Assembly (NCBI RefSeq): GCF_003206575.1
Contig: NZ_PZJO01000003.1
Coordinates: forward strand, 282,248 to 344,433
Length of the DNA: 62,186 bases
Direction of reading: 5' to 3'
Source: Salinicola endophyticus
GTDB lineage: Bacteria > Pseudomonadota > Gammaproteobacteria > Pseudomonadales > Halomonadaceae
In this document: piece by piece, positions 37,166-50,124 of the stretch
Layout: every line of letters begins with the position of its first letter
Numbering within the stretch: position 1 is the first letter of the stretch
Position numbers and translations under genes: made by a program
The notes under the pieces: generated by a model
The model's database searches: none
What the model was told of the DNA's origin: nothing
The model's input: only the letters and a program-made list of their open reading frames with translations

Positions 37166-38403
37166 TGTCCCACGTCATGGTCAAGCCGTCGCGTGCTGGG
37201 CATCATCACCCCTTATCGCCCATGGAGACCCGCGTGCCGACTTCCCTGCTATCGCCCTTCGCCCTCGCCCTGCCTGCCGGGCGTCCTCGTCCTGAGGCTC
37301 GTTACCGCGACCGCGTGAGGCGCGCGTCCCGCCGCTGGCTGAGAGTGGCGCTGCTGGCCCTGCTGGCCGGGTGCAGCTCGCAGGCGCCGCAGCCTGGCTT
37401 CGAGCAGCCCCCGGCGAGCGTCAAGCAGCAGTTGGTCACGCTGATGCCTGCCGGCACCCAGGATCGCGACGGCTGGGCCACGGACATCACCGCGGCGTTC
37501 GCGGCCCAGAACCTGCCCGCCACCCGCGAGAACCTGTGCGCCACGCTGGCGGTGATCGGCCAGGAGTCGACCTTCGACGCCGACCCGCAGGTGCCCCACC
37601 TGGCGCGGATCGCCCGCGAGGAGATCGAACGCCGCGCCGAGGCGCTGCATGTACCCGGCTTTCTGCTCGCGGCGGGGCTGAAGCTGACCTCGCCCACCGG
37701 CGAGACCTACGCCGAACGCCTCGACCGGGTGCGCAGCGAACGCCAACTGAGCGAGCTGTACGAGGATTTCATCAGCATGGCGCCGCTGGGCCAAGAGCTG
37801 TTCGGCGGCCTCAATCCGGTGCATACCGGCGGCCCGATGCAGGTGAGCGTGGCCTTTGCCGAAGCGCATGCAGCAGGCTACCCCTACCCGATCGACGACT
37901 CGATCCGCCATGAGGTGTTCACCCGGCGCGGCGGCGTCTATTTCGGTATCGCCCACCTGCTCGGCTACCCGGCCCACTACACCGACCTGCGCTACCGCTT
38001 CGCCGACTACAACGCCGGCTGGTACGCCAGTCGCAACGCGGCCTTCCAGGCTGCGGTGAGCCAGCTCTCCGGCATTCCGCTCGCCCTCGACGGCGACCTG
38101 ATCATTCCCGGCTCACGCCAGGCCGGACAGACCGAGCTGGCGGTACGCACGCTGAAAGGCCGGCTGGGCATGGATGATGGCGAGATTCGCGATGCGCTGG
38201 AGAAAGAGGATTCCCTGGATTTCGAACGGACCGCGCTCTACGAGAAAGTCCGTTCACTGGCGGAACAGCAGGAAGGTCAGCCTACCCCCTACGCGCGCCT
38301 GCCGGGGATCAAGCTCGAAAGCCCCAAGATCACCCGCAACCTGACCACGGCATGGTTCGCCAAGCGGGTCGAGGCGCGCTGGCAGCAGTGCATGAGGCGG
38401 TGA
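37165..38403 (+). CDS. DUF1615-family lipoprotein
   Basis: A predicted outer- or inner-membrane lipoprotein, 412 residues from the first ATG. The lipobox LLAGCSS appears only at residue 68 or so, which suggests a later true start: an ATG at 37222 or a GTG at 37315 would give a normal 20-residue signal. The first ATG also lies inside the presumed kdp control region. The body matches DUF1615 as I know it: LAVIGQESTFDADP, then GGPMQVSVAFAEAHA and FADYNAGWYASRNAAFQ, with a lysozyme-like catalytic-Glu pattern (GQES). Peptidoglycan-related function is possible but unproven. Confidence 0.8.
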   Translation: MSHVMVKPSRAGHHHPLSPMETRVPTSLLSPFALALPAGRPRPEARYRDRVRRASRRWLRVALLALLAGCSSQAPQPGFEQPPASVKQQLVTLMPAGTQDRDGWATDITAAFAAQNLPATRENLCATLAVIGQESTFDADPQVPHLARIAREEIERRAEALHVPGFLLAAGLKLTSPTGETYAERLDRVRSERQLSELYEDFISMAPLGQELFGGLNPVHTGGPMQVSVAFAEAHAAGYPYPIDDSIRHEVFTRRGGVYFGIAHLLGYPAHYTDLRYRFADYNAGWYASRNAAFQAAVSQLSGIPLALDGDLIIPGSRQAGQTELAVRTLKGRLGMDDGEIRDALEKEDSLDFERTALYEKVRSLAEQQEGQPTPYARLPGIKLESPKITRNLTTAWFAKRVEARWQQCMRR

Positions 38404-38831
38404 TGTCCAATATTTGAAATCTGAACGGCAAGTTTCTCCAGTCGCCGGAAAGAAACCACCCAATAGCGCCTTCCAGGCTCAACCCGAGCGATATTCGGCG
38501 AGCCGGGTCTAGCGACATGGGTAAGGCGAACCAGACATCTGAGTGATGTCTGGTTCGCCGAACGAGCTGGCCTTGGATGGCCAGCTCCGGCCTGCAAGCG
38601 GGACAGGATGTTTTAGCGAAGCAGGTCGCTAGAGGCGCGCCGGGACAGGAACGTCCTTGCGCGCCGACCCGAAGCGCTGACGAAGATCGCACGGGGTTTC
38701 TTGAGCCTGTGGCGCGAAAAGGGGAGCGCGAGGGGCTTGCCCCTCGCAGTCACGACGATGACAGTCGTAAAGCTCTCGTCAGTCGTAATCTCGTTTGAAG
38801 TGAATAAGCCCCGAGCGAGGGCCCGAAGCTA
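38404..38831. other. 428-bp gene-free region with clustered hairpins
   Basis: No supported gene. It holds four strong inverted repeats in about 225 bp, listed as one repeat feature. A plus-strand frame at 38577-38798 is open but is made of the hairpin DNA and has no ribosome site. glmU ends at its right edge. Confidence 0.6.
38525..38747. repeat. Cluster of four stem-loops, possible dispersed intergenic repeat
   Basis: Hairpin 1: GGCGAACCAGACATC at 38525-38539 pairs perfectly with 38545-38559 (15-bp stem, 5-nt loop). Hairpin 2: GAGCTGGCC at 38564-38572 with 38579-38587. Hairpin 3: GGCGCGC at 38634-38640 with 38659-38665. Hairpin 4: GCGAGGGGC at 38728-38736 with 38739-38747. The arrangement resembles structured intergenic repeats of other gammaproteobacteria. 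No transposase or flanking duplication is visible. Confidence 0.65.
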
Positions 38832-40199
38832 TCAAGACTTCGGCGTCTTCACCGGGCGCTGCCAGCCGGGCTTGGCCACCTGACGGCTGCGGGCCAGCGC
38901 CAGCTCGCCCTGCGCCACCTCGCGGGTGATGGTGGAGCCGGCGGCGATGGTGGCATCGTCAGCGATCGCCAGCGGCGCGACCAGGGCAGTGTTGGAGCCG
39001 ACGAAGACGCGCTCGCCGATCCGCGTGAGGTGCTTGTTGGCACCGTCGTAGTTGCAGGTGATGGTGCCGGCGCCGACATTGGTGTCGCGACCGATCTCGG
39101 CATCCCCCAGATAGCTGAGATGACCCGCCTTGACGCCCTCGCCGAGCGTCGCGTTCTTGGTCTCGACGAAGTTGCCGACATGGGCACGGGCGCCGAGACG
39201 CGTCCCCGGGCGCAGACGCGCGAAGGGCCCGCAGTCGCTCTCCTCACCCATCTCGGCGCCATCGAGATGGCTGTGCGCCTTGATCACCGCACCGCGGCGG
39301 ATGACGCTGTCCTTGATCACGCAGTGGGGGCCGATCACCACATCATCCTCGAGGATGACATGACCTTCGAGAATCACCCCGACATCGATGTCGATGTCCC
39401 GCCCCACGGTGACGTCACCGCGCAGATCGAAGCGCGCCGGATCGGCCAGGGTCACCCCGGCGGCCATCAACCGTTCGGCCTGGCGGCGCTGGTAGGCCCG
39501 CTCCAGCGTAGCGAGCTGGCGGCGCTCGTTGACCCCCTCGACTTCGATCGGCGAGGCCGGCTGGGCGGCCTTGATCTCGACCCCATCGCCGGCGGCCATG
39601 GCGATGACATCGGTCAGGTAGTACTCGCCCTGGGCATTCTCGGCGGAGAGCTGCGGCAGCCAGCGCTTGAGCTGGGCTGCGGTCATCGCCATGATCCCGG
39701 TGTTGCACTCACGGATGGCGCGCTGGGCGCTGGTGGCGTCCTTGTGCTCGACGATCGCGACCACCGCCTGCTTGTCGTTACGCACGATGCGCCCGTAGCC
39801 GCTGGGGTCGTCGAGGGTCACTGTCAGAAGCCCCATGTGCTGCTCGTCGACCCCCTCCAGAAGCGCCTTGAGGGTCTTGGCCTGGATCAGCGGCACGTCG
39901 CCATAGAGCACCAGCACCTTACCGTCACCAAGGCCGTCGAGGGCCTGGGCCACGGCGTGACCGGTACCCTTCTGCTCGGCCTGCTCGCAGAAGCTCAGCC
40001 CGCGTCCGTCGAGGGCCTCGCGCACCGCCTCGCCGCCGTGACCGACGACCACGTGCAGGCGCGCCTCTTCGAGCCCCGCCGCGGTATCCACGACATGCTG
40101 CACCAGCGGCCTGCCCGCCAGGCGATGCAGCACCTTGGGGGTCTTGGAGCGCATGCGGGTTCCCTGGCCCGCGGCCAGAATCACGACGTCGAGTGACAT
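38832..40199 (-). CDS. glmU: Bifunctional UDP-GlcNAc pyrophosphorylase / glucosamine-1-phosphate acetyltransferase
   Basis: Makes UDP-GlcNAc in the cytoplasm for peptidoglycan and LPS, 455 residues. The N-terminal uridylyltransferase shows [15 protein letters not shown]. The C-terminal half is a left-handed beta-helix of hexapeptide repeats ([15 protein letters not shown] onwards), with [12 protein letters not shown] and [11 protein letters not shown] typical of the acetyltransferase site. The ATG at 40199 has an AGGAAAGGA ribosome site. It follows the ATP synthase operon beyond a terminator. Confidence 0.97.
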   Translation of the reverse strand: MSLDVVILAAGQGTRMRSKTPKVLHRLAGRPLVQHVVDTAAGLEEARLHVVVGHGGEAVREALDGRGLSFCEQAEQKGTGHAVAQALDGLGDGKVLVLYGDVPLIQAKTLKALLEGVDEQHMGLLTVTLDDPSGYGRIVRNDKQAVVAIVEHKDATSAQRAIRECNTGIMAMTAAQLKRWLPQLSAENAQGEYYLTDVIAMAAGDGVEIKAAQPASPIEVEGVNERRQLATLERAYQRRQAERLMAAGVTLADPARFDLRGDVTVGRDIDIDVGVILEGHVILEDDVVIGPHCVIKDSVIRRGAVIKAHSHLDGAEMGEESDCGPFARLRPGTRLGARAHVGNFVETKNATLGEGVKAGHLSYLGDAEIGRDTNVGAGTITCNYDGANKHLTRIGERVFVGSNTALVAPLAIADDATIAAGSTITREVAQGELALARSRQVAKPGWQRPVKTPKS

Positions 40200-40261
40200 G
40201 GGATCATCCTTTCCTGTTCGGTATCGGGTCGGCACCATTATCGACGTAACGGCACCGCATG

Positions 40262-40291
40262 AAAAAGGCGACTCTGGAGAGTCGCCTTTTT
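40262..40291 (-). terminator. Rho-independent terminator after atpC
   Basis: A perfect 13-bp stem AAAAAGGCGACTC / GAGTCGCCTTTTT with a 4-nt loop. The A- and T-tracts make it work in either direction. It ends the atp operon before glmU. Confidence 0.9.
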
Positions 40292-40325
40292 CGGGTCCTG
40301 CTAGCGGGGTCGGCGCAGCGCGAAA

Positions 40326-40751
40326 TCAGCCGCGCCCACCCTTGCGCCGCAGCTGCTGCAGCGTGCGCAGCTGAGCGGTGGCCTCGGCCAGCTCGGCGGC
40401 GGCACGCGTGTAGTCGAGCTCCGACTGCTGGTCGTTGAGCGACTGCAGCGCGTGCTGGCGCGCCTGCTCGGCTTCGGCTTCGTCCAGGTCGCCGGCGCGA
40501 ATGGCGGTGTCCGCCAGTACCGAGACCACGTCCGGCTGGACTTCGAGGAAGCCACCGGTGACGTAGTAGAGCTCTTCTTCGCCGCTCTCCTGAATGACCC
40601 GCACCGGACCGGGCTTGAGCTCGGTCAACAGCGGTGCGTGACCGCGCAGGATACCCAGATCGCCAGCCACGCCGGCAGCGATGAGCTGCTCGACGCTGCC
40701 CGAGAAGATCTCCTTCTCGGCGCTGACGATGTCGCACTGAAATGTGGCCAT
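40326..40751 (-). CDS. atpC: ATP synthase epsilon subunit
   Basis: Central-stalk subunit that couples rotation and can inhibit ATP hydrolysis, 141 residues. It begins [15 protein letters not shown], with the beta-sandwich motif [17 protein letters not shown], and ends in the helical hairpin. Last gene of the atp operon. Confidence 0.95.
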   Translation of the reverse strand: MATFQCDIVSAEKEIFSGSVEQLIAAGVAGDLGILRGHAPLLTELKPGPVRVIQESGEEELYYVTGGFLEVQPDVVSVLADTAIRAGDLDEAEAEQARQHALQSLNDQQSELDYTRAAAELAEATAQLRTLQQLRRKGGRG

Positions 40752-40808
40752 AGCGCTATCCTCTTGTGCCTGAGGCCCCGGGGTACGATACCCCGGAGCA
40801 AGGCTGGC

Positions 40809-42278
<1,470 letters not shown>

Positions 42279-43169
42279 TCATACCGCCGCGGCACCACCG
42301 ACGATTTCCGAAATTTCCTGGGTAATGGCCGCCTGACGCGCCTTGTTGTACACCAGTTGCAGATCGTCAATCAGATTGCCAGCGTTGTCGGTCGCGTTCT
42401 TCATCGCGATCATGCGCGCAGCCTGCTCACAGGCCGCGTTCTCGACCACGGCCTGATACACCTGGGATTCGACGTAGCGAACCAGCAGGTGATCGAGCAG
42501 GGTCTTGGCATCCGGCTCATACAGGTAGTCCCAATTACCCTGATTCGTACCGGGACTGGGTTGTTCATCGCCCTGGGTGTCGTCCTCGACCGCCTCGAGC
42601 GGCAGGAGCTGACGCACCACGGGTTTCTGGCTCATGGTGTTGACGAACTCGTTGTACACCACGTAGAGCCGATCCAGACTGCCTTCGTCGAAGGCATCGA
42701 GCATCACCTTGATGCTGCCGACCAGATCCTGGACTTCCGGCGCATCGCCGAGCCCCTTCTTGGCCGCCAGCAGATTGCCGCCACGCTTGCGGAAGAAACC
42801 GCCGGCCTTGCTGCCGATGGCCGCGAAGTCGGCACCGACACCCTTGTCGTGCCAGTCGCGGGCGTGGTTGACCACCGCCTTGAACAGATTGACGTTCAAG
42901 CCGCCGGCCAGGCCCCGATCACTGGAGACCACGATATAGCCCACGCGCTTGACCTCGCGCTCGAGGGTGTACTCGTGGCGGTACTCCGGATTGGCCTTGG
43001 CGACGTGGCCGACCACCCGGCGGATCAGGTTGGCATAGGGCTGGCTGGCCGCCATGCGGTCCTGGGCCCGACGCATCTTCGACGCAGCGACCATTTCCAT
43101 GGCGCTGGTGATTTTCTGCGTGTTCTTGATGCTCCCGATCTGGGATTTGATCTCTTTTGCAGCTGCCAT
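42279..43169 (-). CDS. atpG: ATP synthase gamma subunit
   Basis: Rotor shaft inside the alpha/beta hexamer, 296 residues, slightly longer than the usual 286-288 because of a short acidic insertion (about residues 195-215, [13 protein letters not shown]). N-terminal [17 protein letters not shown] and C-terminal [16 protein letters not shown] are the family hallmarks. Confidence 0.97.
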   Translation of the reverse strand: MAAAKEIKSQIGSIKNTQKITSAMEMVAASKMRRAQDRMAASQPYANLIRRVVGHVAKANPEYRHEYTLEREVKRVGYIVVSSDRGLAGGLNVNLFKAVVNHARDWHDKGVGADFAAIGSKAGGFFRKRGGNLLAAKKGLGDAPEVQDLVGSIKVMLDAFDEGSLDRLYVVYNEFVNTMSQKPVVRQLLPLEAVEDDTQGDEQPSPGTNQGNWDYLYEPDAKTLLDHLLVRYVESQVYQAVVENAACEQAARMIAMKNATDNAGNLIDDLQLVYNKARQAAITQEISEIVGGAAAV

Positions 43170-43240
43170 CGCGGATCACCTGATTCCTGCCGCTCAGCTG
43201 GGCGAGGCGGCCCGCTCCCGGAGGAGACGGGCCGCACCGC

Positions 43241-44785
43241 TTACCAGGTCTGAGTGGACTTGAACGACTCGAGACCCGACTTGAGACCCTTCTGGATCTC
43301 GTCGTCGTAGCCGCCGCTTGAGTTGATCTTGTCGAGCAGGTCGGCGTGCTCGGACTTCATGTAGTCCTGCAGGGCACGCTCGAAATCGAGGACCTTGTCG
43401 ACCGCGACATCGTCCAGATAGCCTTCGTTGGCGGCGTACAGCGTCAGCGCCATCTGAGCCACGGACATCGGCGAGTACTGCTTCTGCTTCATCAGCTCGG
43501 TGACACGCTGGCCGTGCTCGAGCTGCTTGCGGGTCGCCTCGTCGAGGTCGGAAGCGAACTGCGAGAACGCCGCCAGCTCACGGTACTGGGCCAGCGCCAG
43601 ACGCACACCGCCGCCGAGCTTCTTGATGATCTTGGTCTGGGCCGAACCACCCACACGGGAGACCGAGAGACCGGCGTTGATGGCCGGACGGATACCCGAG
43701 TTGAACAGGCCGGTCTCGAGGAAGATCTGGCCGTCGGTGATCGAGATCACGTTGGTGGGAACGAACGCCGAGACGTCGCCACCCTGGGTCTCGATGATCG
43801 GCAGCGCGGTCAGCGAGCCGGTCTTGCCCTTCACTTCACCGTTGGTGAACTTCTCGACGTACTCGGCGTTGACGCGCGCGGCGCGCTCGAGCAGACGCGA
43901 GTGGAGGTAGAAGACGTCACCCGGATAGGCTTCACGGCCCGGCGGACGGCGCAGCAGCAGCGAGATCTGACGGTAGGCGACGGCCTGCTTGGAGAGGTCG
44001 TCGTAGACGATCAGCGCATCTTCGCCACGATCGCGGAAGTACTCGCCCATGGTGCAGCCGGCGTAGGGCGCCAGGTACTGCATGGCGGCCGGATCGGCGG
44101 CACCGGCGGCGACCACGATGGTGTGGTCCATGGCGCCGTGCTCTTCGAGCTTGCGCACCACGTTGGCGATGGTCGACTGCTTCTGACCGATCGCGACGTA
44201 GATACAGGTGACCCCAGTGCCCTTCTGGTTGATGATCGTGTCGATCGCCACCGCGGACTTACCGATCTGACGGTCACCGATGATCAGCTCACGCTGGCCG
44301 CGACCGATCGGCACCATGGCGTCGATCGACTTGAGGCCGGTCTGCACCGGCTGGTCGACCGACTGACGGGTGATGACGCCCGGAGCGACCTTCTCGATCG
44401 CGTCGGTCAGGCTCGTCTCGATATCGCCCTTGCCGTCGATCGGGTTGCCCAGCGCATCGACCACGCGGCCGACCAGCTCCGGACCCACCGGCACTTCGAG
44501 GATACGACCGGTGCACTGCGCGGTCATGCCCTCTTCGAGCTCGAGGTAGTCACCCAGGACCACGGCGCCGACGCTGTCGCGCTCGAGGTTGAGCGCCATG
44601 CCGTAGACGCCACCGGGGAATTCGATCATCTCGCCGAGCATCGCATCGGCCAGGCCGTGGATGCGGACGATGCCGTCAGCGACGCTGACGACGGTGCCCT
44701 GATTACGGGCTTCGGAGGCGACATCCAGCTTGTCGATACGCTGTTTGATGATGTCGCTGATCTCGGAAGGATTCAGTTGCTGCAT
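43241..44785 (-). CDS. atpA: ATP synthase alpha subunit
   Basis: Non-catalytic nucleotide-binding F1 subunit, 514 residues. The P-loop is GDRQIGKS at 170-177 and the arginine-finger region reads [11 protein letters not shown]. It lies between atpH and atpG in the standard order. Confidence 0.98.
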   Translation of the reverse strand: MQQLNPSEISDIIKQRIDKLDVASEARNQGTVVSVADGIVRIHGLADAMLGEMIEFPGGVYGMALNLERDSVGAVVLGDYLELEEGMTAQCTGRILEVPVGPELVGRVVDALGNPIDGKGDIETSLTDAIEKVAPGVITRQSVDQPVQTGLKSIDAMVPIGRGQRELIIGDRQIGKSAVAIDTIINQKGTGVTCIYVAIGQKQSTIANVVRKLEEHGAMDHTIVVAAGAADPAAMQYLAPYAGCTMGEYFRDRGEDALIVYDDLSKQAVAYRQISLLLRRPPGREAYPGDVFYLHSRLLERAARVNAEYVEKFTNGEVKGKTGSLTALPIIETQGGDVSAFVPTNVISITDGQIFLETGLFNSGIRPAINAGLSVSRVGGSAQTKIIKKLGGGVRLALAQYRELAAFSQFASDLDEATRKQLEHGQRVTELMKQKQYSPMSVAQMALTLYAANEGYLDDVAVDKVLDFERALQDYMKSEHADLLDKINSSGGYDDEIQKGLKSGLESFKSTQTW

Positions 44786-44801
44786 GCCATGTCCCTCGAA
44801 C

Positions 44802-45350
44802 TCAAGCGGTGAGCGCTTCGCGCAGGCGCTGCAATCGACCGCGTACCGACCCGTCGATGACGGTGTCGCCGGTACGCAGGATCACGCCGCCCAACAGCTC
44901 GCGGTCCACCTGAGTGGTAATGGAGATTTCACGATTCAGACGCTTCTTCAGAGCCTCGGCGAGAACGTTCTGCTGCGCTTCGTCCAGGTCGAAGGCGGAG
45001 ACGATGGTGACGTCGACCCGCTTTTCTTCCTGGGCGCGCAGCGCCTCGAACTCCTCGAAGATGTCGGGCAGCGCGGCCAGACGACCCTTCTCGCCGACGA
45101 GGTGCAGAAAGTTCTGCACGCTCGCGTCGTTCAGGTCGTCGCCGCACACTTCCAGCAGCAGCCGGGTCTTGTCCGCGGCGGTCAGCCGCGGATTGCCCAG
45201 CACACGCTCACCGACATCCGCGTTCCCGGCCACCTGCGCGGCCAGGGCAAGACTCTGAGACCACGCTTGAAGCGCCTGCTTGTCGCGCGCGAACTCGAAC
45301 GCCGCCTTGGCGTAGGGTCGTGCAACGGTTTCGCTAGACGTTTGAGCCAT
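44802..45350 (-). CDS. atpH: ATP synthase delta subunit
   Basis: Peripheral-stalk subunit linking F1 to the b subunits, 182 residues. Begins [14 protein letters not shown] and ends with a typical [20 protein letters not shown] segment. Confidence 0.96.
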   Translation of the reverse strand: MAQTSSETVARPYAKAAFEFARDKQALQAWSQSLALAAQVAGNADVGERVLGNPRLTAADKTRLLLEVCGDDLNDASVQNFLHLVGEKGRLAALPDIFEEFEALRAQEEKRVDVTIVSAFDLDEAQQNVLAEALKKRLNREISITTQVDRELLGGVILRTGDTVIDGSVRGRLQRLREALTA

Positions 45351-45361
45351 GGTGCGCCTCC

Positions 45362-45832
45362 TTAGAGCTCGGCAGCGAGCTTGTCGACGAGCTCACGATG
45401 CTTCGACTCGTCGATGGAGGATTCCAGGATGCGCTCGGCGCCGGCCACAGCCAGCAGCGCCACCTGGGCACGCAGCTCTTCCTTCGCGCGATTGATCTCC
45501 TGATCGATTTCGCTGCGAGCGCCTGCAATGATGCGCTCGCCTTCCGCCCGCGCATTGTCACGGGCCTCTTCGACGATCTGATTGGCCCGCTTGTTGGCCT
45601 GTTCGAGGATCTGCTGCGCCTGCTCCTTGCTCTCCTTCAGCGTCTCTTCGGCTTTTTCCTGAGCCACTTCGAGATCGCGGGTAGCACGGCTGGCCGCATC
45701 CAGACCGTCGGCGATCTTCTTCTGTCGTTCCTGCAGCGCCTGCATGACCGGCGGCCATACATACTTCATGCAGAACCAGACGAAGACCGCAAAGGCAATG
45801 GCCTGACCAATCAGTGTAAGGTTCAGATTCAC
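45362..45832 (-). CDS. atpF: ATP synthase b subunit
   Basis: Peripheral stalk, 156 residues, the usual size. One N-terminal membrane helix ([20 protein letters not shown]) leads into a long charged helix rich in Glu, Arg and Ala, ending [14 protein letters not shown]. Eleven bases separate it from atpH. Confidence 0.96.
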   Translation of the reverse strand: MNLNLTLIGQAIAFAVFVWFCMKYVWPPVMQALQERQKKIADGLDAASRATRDLEVAQEKAEETLKESKEQAQQILEQANKRANQIVEEARDNARAEGERIIAGARSEIDQEINRAKEELRAQVALLAVAGAERILESSIDESKHRELVDKLAAEL

Positions 45833-45901
45833 GCCAGCACCTCTCGCGTCACAAGTTTGGGGTTAAGGTCACCGCGGCCACACGGGCCGTAGACGGCGAC
45901 G

Positions 45902-46165
<264 letters not shown>

Positions 46166-46217
46166 TCAGTCAGTCTTGCAGTCGAGTTTACGGGTTAGGG
46201 GTTGAAGGAAACGCGTC

Positions 46218-47087
<870 letters not shown>

Positions 47088-47498
47088 TCAGCCTCGAGAT
47101 TGAATGTGTGACGGACGGCGCAGTAGCCAGGGCCCCAGCCACTGCAGCAGCAGCGTCAGCACATAAGCGCCAAAGAAGAAAGCGGGGTTTGAGGGGGGCA
47201 CGGCCACGAACACCAGCGTAAACAGTGCCGCCGTCAAACCGAACTTGCCGGCCTCGGCGTGGTAGAAGCTTTTGACGATGTATCGCGCCTGCCCCGCTCC
47301 CTGGTAGCGGAAGGCGCGCCAAGCGAAGAAGGCACTGGGCACGGCCGCGACGAGCCCACCGCACAAGAGCGATAGCGCCACGCCCTGCCCCAGGACGCCC
47401 CAGGCGATCAGGGCCATGCCCATCACGCCGCCGAACTGCACGAGAATCATCGCCGCGATGCGCGGTCTGGGAAGCCTGGCCGGTGCCGTTGGTTGCAT
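47088..47498 (-). CDS. atpI: ATP synthase assembly protein I
   Basis: Small membrane protein (136 residues, about four helices) that helps assemble the c-ring. The pattern FFAWRAFRYQGA, then AEAGKFGLTAALFTLVF, matches AtpI. The ATG at 47498 was chosen because upstream in-frame codons cross the operon promoter. Confidence 0.9.
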   Translation of the reverse strand: MQPTAPARLPRPRIAAMILVQFGGVMGMALIAWGVLGQGVALSLLCGGLVAAVPSAFFAWRAFRYQGAGQARYIVKSFYHAEAGKFGLTAALFTLVFVAVPPSNPAFFFGAYVLTLLLQWLGPWLLRRPSHIQSRG

Positions 47499-47576
47499 GG
47501 CGTCGGTCTCGCCGTTGATTCTGAATGCGTATTTTGTCGTCGCTGCGTTCGGCGTGCGCCTGGCAAACCTCGGCGG

Positions 47577-47605
47577 ATTATAGAGAAGCGGCCATGCCGC
47601 ATCAA
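47577..47605 (-). promoter_or_regulatory. Sigma-70 promoter of the atp operon
   Basis: On the minus strand, TTGATG (47600-47605) and TATAAT (47577-47582) are separated by exactly 17 bp, about 79 bp before the atpI start. The -10 is a perfect consensus and the -35 matches 4 of 6. It is the strongest promoter seen in the window. Confidence 0.8.
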
Positions 47606-47719
47606 CCGAACCTGCACCGATCTGAGGCGTCTTGCGCGAAAAACGATCACGAAAAGTGCGCAAATTCCATTATCGCGCTAAACGTTTTCGCCCCGAAGCG
47701 CTCCGCCACCGGGTTGGGC

Positions 47720-48640
47720 TCAGCGAATGTGCCCGAGAATACCGTCGAGCTCGTCGAGACTGGTGTAGCGAATGGTGACCCGCCCCTTGCCGGAGGCGTT
47801 GTGATGAATCTTGACCGGGGCGCCGAGCAGGTCGGCGAGACGATTCTCGAGCCGCCCCACATCCGCCGGCGGGCGTTTGTCGTCGGGCTTCTTGCGTCCC
47901 TCGGCGATCTGTTTGACCAGCGCCTCGGTCTGACGCACGGTGAGCTCCCGCGACACCACCTCGTGGGCCGCCTGGCGCTGCTTGGCCGCGGAGAGGCTGA
48001 GCAGGGCGCGGGCGTGGCCCATGTCGAGATCGCCACGCTCGAGCAGCGTCTGCACGTGGGGGTCCAGCGCCAGCAGGCGCAGCAGGTTGGCGACCTGGGC
48101 ACGCGAGCGGCCGACCGCATCGGCGACCTGCTGCTGGGTCAGCTCGAACTCCTCGAGCAGACGCTTGAGCGCCATCGCCTCCTCGACCGGGTTGAGGTTC
48201 TCGCGCTGAATGTTCTCGATCAGCGCCAGCGCCAGCGCGACCTCGTCGCTGACCTCGCGAATCACCGCCGGAATGGTCTCCAGCTCGGCCAGCTGGGAGG
48301 CGCGCCAGCGCCGCTCGCCGGCGATGATCTCGTAGCGCTCGGCGCCGATCTGGCGCACCACGATCGGCTGCATCACGCCCTGGGCGCGAATCGAGTCGGC
48401 CAGCTCTTCGAGCGCTTCCGGCTGGATATCGCGGCGCGGCTGGTACTTGCCTCGGGTGAGCTGACGCAGCGGCAGGCGTTCGAGCCGCTCACCGCCGCCC
48501 TCGCCCCCCGGCAGCGCCTGGGCCGGCGCAGCGTCGTCGGCAGCGACAGCGCTCTCCGTCGCGCCACCGTCGCGGCGCCGGGCGCTGGAACCGATCAGGG
48601 CATCTAGCCCGCGTCCCAGCGGGCGTTTGCGCGTCGTCAT
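47720..48640 (-). CDS. parB: Chromosome partitioning protein ParB (CTP-dependent clamp)
   Basis: Binds parS sites near the origin and spreads with ParA to segregate chromosomes, 306 residues. Starts RKRPLGRGLDALIG. The ParB/Srx CTP-binding motif is IIAGERRWRAS, followed by ENIQRENLNPVEEA and a helix-turn-helix (LTQQQVADAVGRSRAQVANLLRL is longer; key core is QQQVADAVGRSRAQV). The C-terminal dimer domain ends with TSLDELDGILGHIR. No consensus parS was found in the window. Confidence 0.96.
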   Translation of the reverse strand: MTTRKRPLGRGLDALIGSSARRRDGGATESAVAADDAAPAQALPGGEGGGERLERLPLRQLTRGKYQPRRDIQPEALEELADSIRAQGVMQPIVVRQIGAERYEIIAGERRWRASQLAELETIPAVIREVSDEVALALALIENIQRENLNPVEEAMALKRLLEEFELTQQQVADAVGRSRAQVANLLRLLALDPHVQTLLERGDLDMGHARALLSLSAAKQRQAAHEVVSRELTVRQTEALVKQIAEGRKKPDDKRPPADVGRLENRLADLLGAPVKIHHNASGKGRVTIRYTSLDELDGILGHIR

Positions 48641-48665
48641 GGCGTGTTCCTCACAGAGATCATCA

Positions 48666-49433
48666 TTACAGCGCCAGGCGGCGAATCAGTTCCTTGGCCA
48701 GCACGCGATGCGCCTGGCTGCCCCGCGACAGGCGGGCGTACTTGGTGACCGGCAGGCCGTGGCTGGGCGCTTCGGCGACGCGCACGTTGCGCGGAATGGT
48801 GGCCTTGAGCAGCGAGTCGCCGAAATATTGACCGAGCTGCTTGCTGACGTCCCGCGTCAGGCTGTTGCGCGGGTCGAACATGGTGCGCACGATGCCGAAG
48901 ATCTCGAGATTGGGGTTCACGCTCTCCTGGATCTGTTCGACGGTATCGAGCAGCGCCGAGAGCCCTTCGAGAGCGTAGAACTCGCACTGCACCGGGATCA
49001 GCACGCCGTTGGCCGCGGTCAGGGCATTGACGGTGAGCATGTTGAGCGAGGGCGGGCAGTCGATGATCACCACGTCGTAGTCCGAGGCCACGCTGTCGAT
49101 CGCCTGGGTCAGCACCCGCTCACGACCGTCGCGGTCGAGCAGGTCGACCTCGGCGGCGGTGAGATCGCCATTGCCCGGCAGCAGCGCATAGCCCGCCACG
49201 GCGCAGTCGACGATCACCTCGGCGGCGCTCTTGTCGCCCAGCAGGACGTCGAGCACGCTGCCGTCGAGATCGTGCTTGTCGACACCGCTGCCCATGGTGG
49301 CGTGGCCCTGAGGGTCGAGATCGATCAGCAGCACCCGGCGATCGAGCGCCGCCAGGCAGGCCGCCAGGTTGACCGCGGTGGTGGTCTTGCCGACGCCGCC
49401 CTTCTGATTGGTCAAGGCGATGATTCTGGTCAC
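48666..49433 (-). CDS. parA: Chromosome partitioning ATPase ParA (Soj)
   Basis: Deviant Walker-A ATPase, 255 residues: NQKGGVGKTTTAVNLA at the N terminus and VIIDCPPSLNMLTVNAL for Walker B. Works with ParB encoded 25 bp downstream. The start is a GTG with an AGGGAG ribosome site, which begins the protein at the expected TRIIALTNQ. Confidence 0.96.
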   Translation of the reverse strand: MTRIIALTNQKGGVGKTTTAVNLAACLAALDRRVLLIDLDPQGHATMGSGVDKHDLDGSVLDVLLGDKSAAEVIVDCAVAGYALLPGNGDLTAAEVDLLDRDGRERVLTQAIDSVASDYDVVIIDCPPSLNMLTVNALTAANGVLIPVQCEFYALEGLSALLDTVEQIQESVNPNLEIFGIVRTMFDPRNSLTRDVSKQLGQYFGDSLLKATIPRNVRVAEAPSHGLPVTKYARLSRGSQAHRVLAKELIRRLAL

Positions 49434-49482
49434 TGGCGACTCCCTTCGTCGAAACTGCAGCGCGGCGGCGGTGACGCCGTCG

Positions 49483-50124
49483 CTATCGATCGCCGTGTGC
49501 GGCGCGGCGCAGCCGCAGCAGCTGGCGTTCGGCCCCATCGAGCCCCGGCACCTCGAGCGCCTGGCGGCTCTCGATGATCACCTCGGCGGGCAACGCCTCG
49601 CGCTCGTCCGCCTCGAGGCCACCCTTCATCGCCAGCCACTCGCCGTCGGCGGCCAGCAGCGGCTCGGTCAAGCCGACAAAATCGCCCAAGGCGGCAAAGG
49701 CGCGCGAGATGATCTGGTCGTACTCGCCGCTGAAGGCCTCCACCCGGTGCTGCGCGCAGGTGACGTTGTCGAGTCCCAGCTCCATCACCGCCTGGCGCTG
49801 GAAGCGGACCTTCTTGCCGTTGCTGTCGAGCAGTGTGACCGCCAGCTGCGGATCGAGGATCGCCAGTACCAGACCCGGGAAACCGGGGCCGGCGCCGACG
49901 TCCAGCAGCCGCGGCCCGCGCACCGCGAAGGCCACGCTGGCGCTGTCGAGCAGATGCCGCGAGACCATGGCCTCGGGCTCGCGCACTGCGGTGAGGTTAT
50001 AGGCGCGGTTCCACTTGTGCAACAGCCCCAGCAGAGCCAACAGCCGCTGCCGCTGGGCGGCGTCGACGGCCACCTCGAGCGCCGCCAGGCCCTGGTCGAG
50101 AGTGCGTTCGCAGGCTGGGGTCAT
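49483..50124 (-). CDS. rsmG: 16S rRNA (guanine527-N7)-methyltransferase
   Basis: SAM-dependent enzyme that methylates G527 of 16S rRNA, 213 residues. It shows [27 protein letters not shown] and the SAM site [17 protein letters not shown]. The start overlaps the mnmG stop (ATGA), so mnmG-rsmG are coupled. Confidence 0.96.
   Translation of the reverse strand: MTPACERTLDQGLAALEVAVDAAQRQRLLALLGLLHKWNRAYNLTAVREPEAMVSRHLLDSASVAFAVRGPRLLDVGAGPGFPGLVLAILDPQLAVTLLDSNGKKVRFQRQAVMELGLDNVTCAQHRVEAFSGEYDQIISRAFAALGDFVGLTEPLLAADGEWLAMKGGLEADEREALPAEVIIESRQALEVPGLDGAERQLLRLRRAAHGDR

Noticed and set aside
38577-38798. 73-codon plus-strand frame after the DUF1615 gene
   Set aside because: It is made largely of hairpin DNA, has no ribosome site and no recognisable domain; better explained as structured intergenic repeat.
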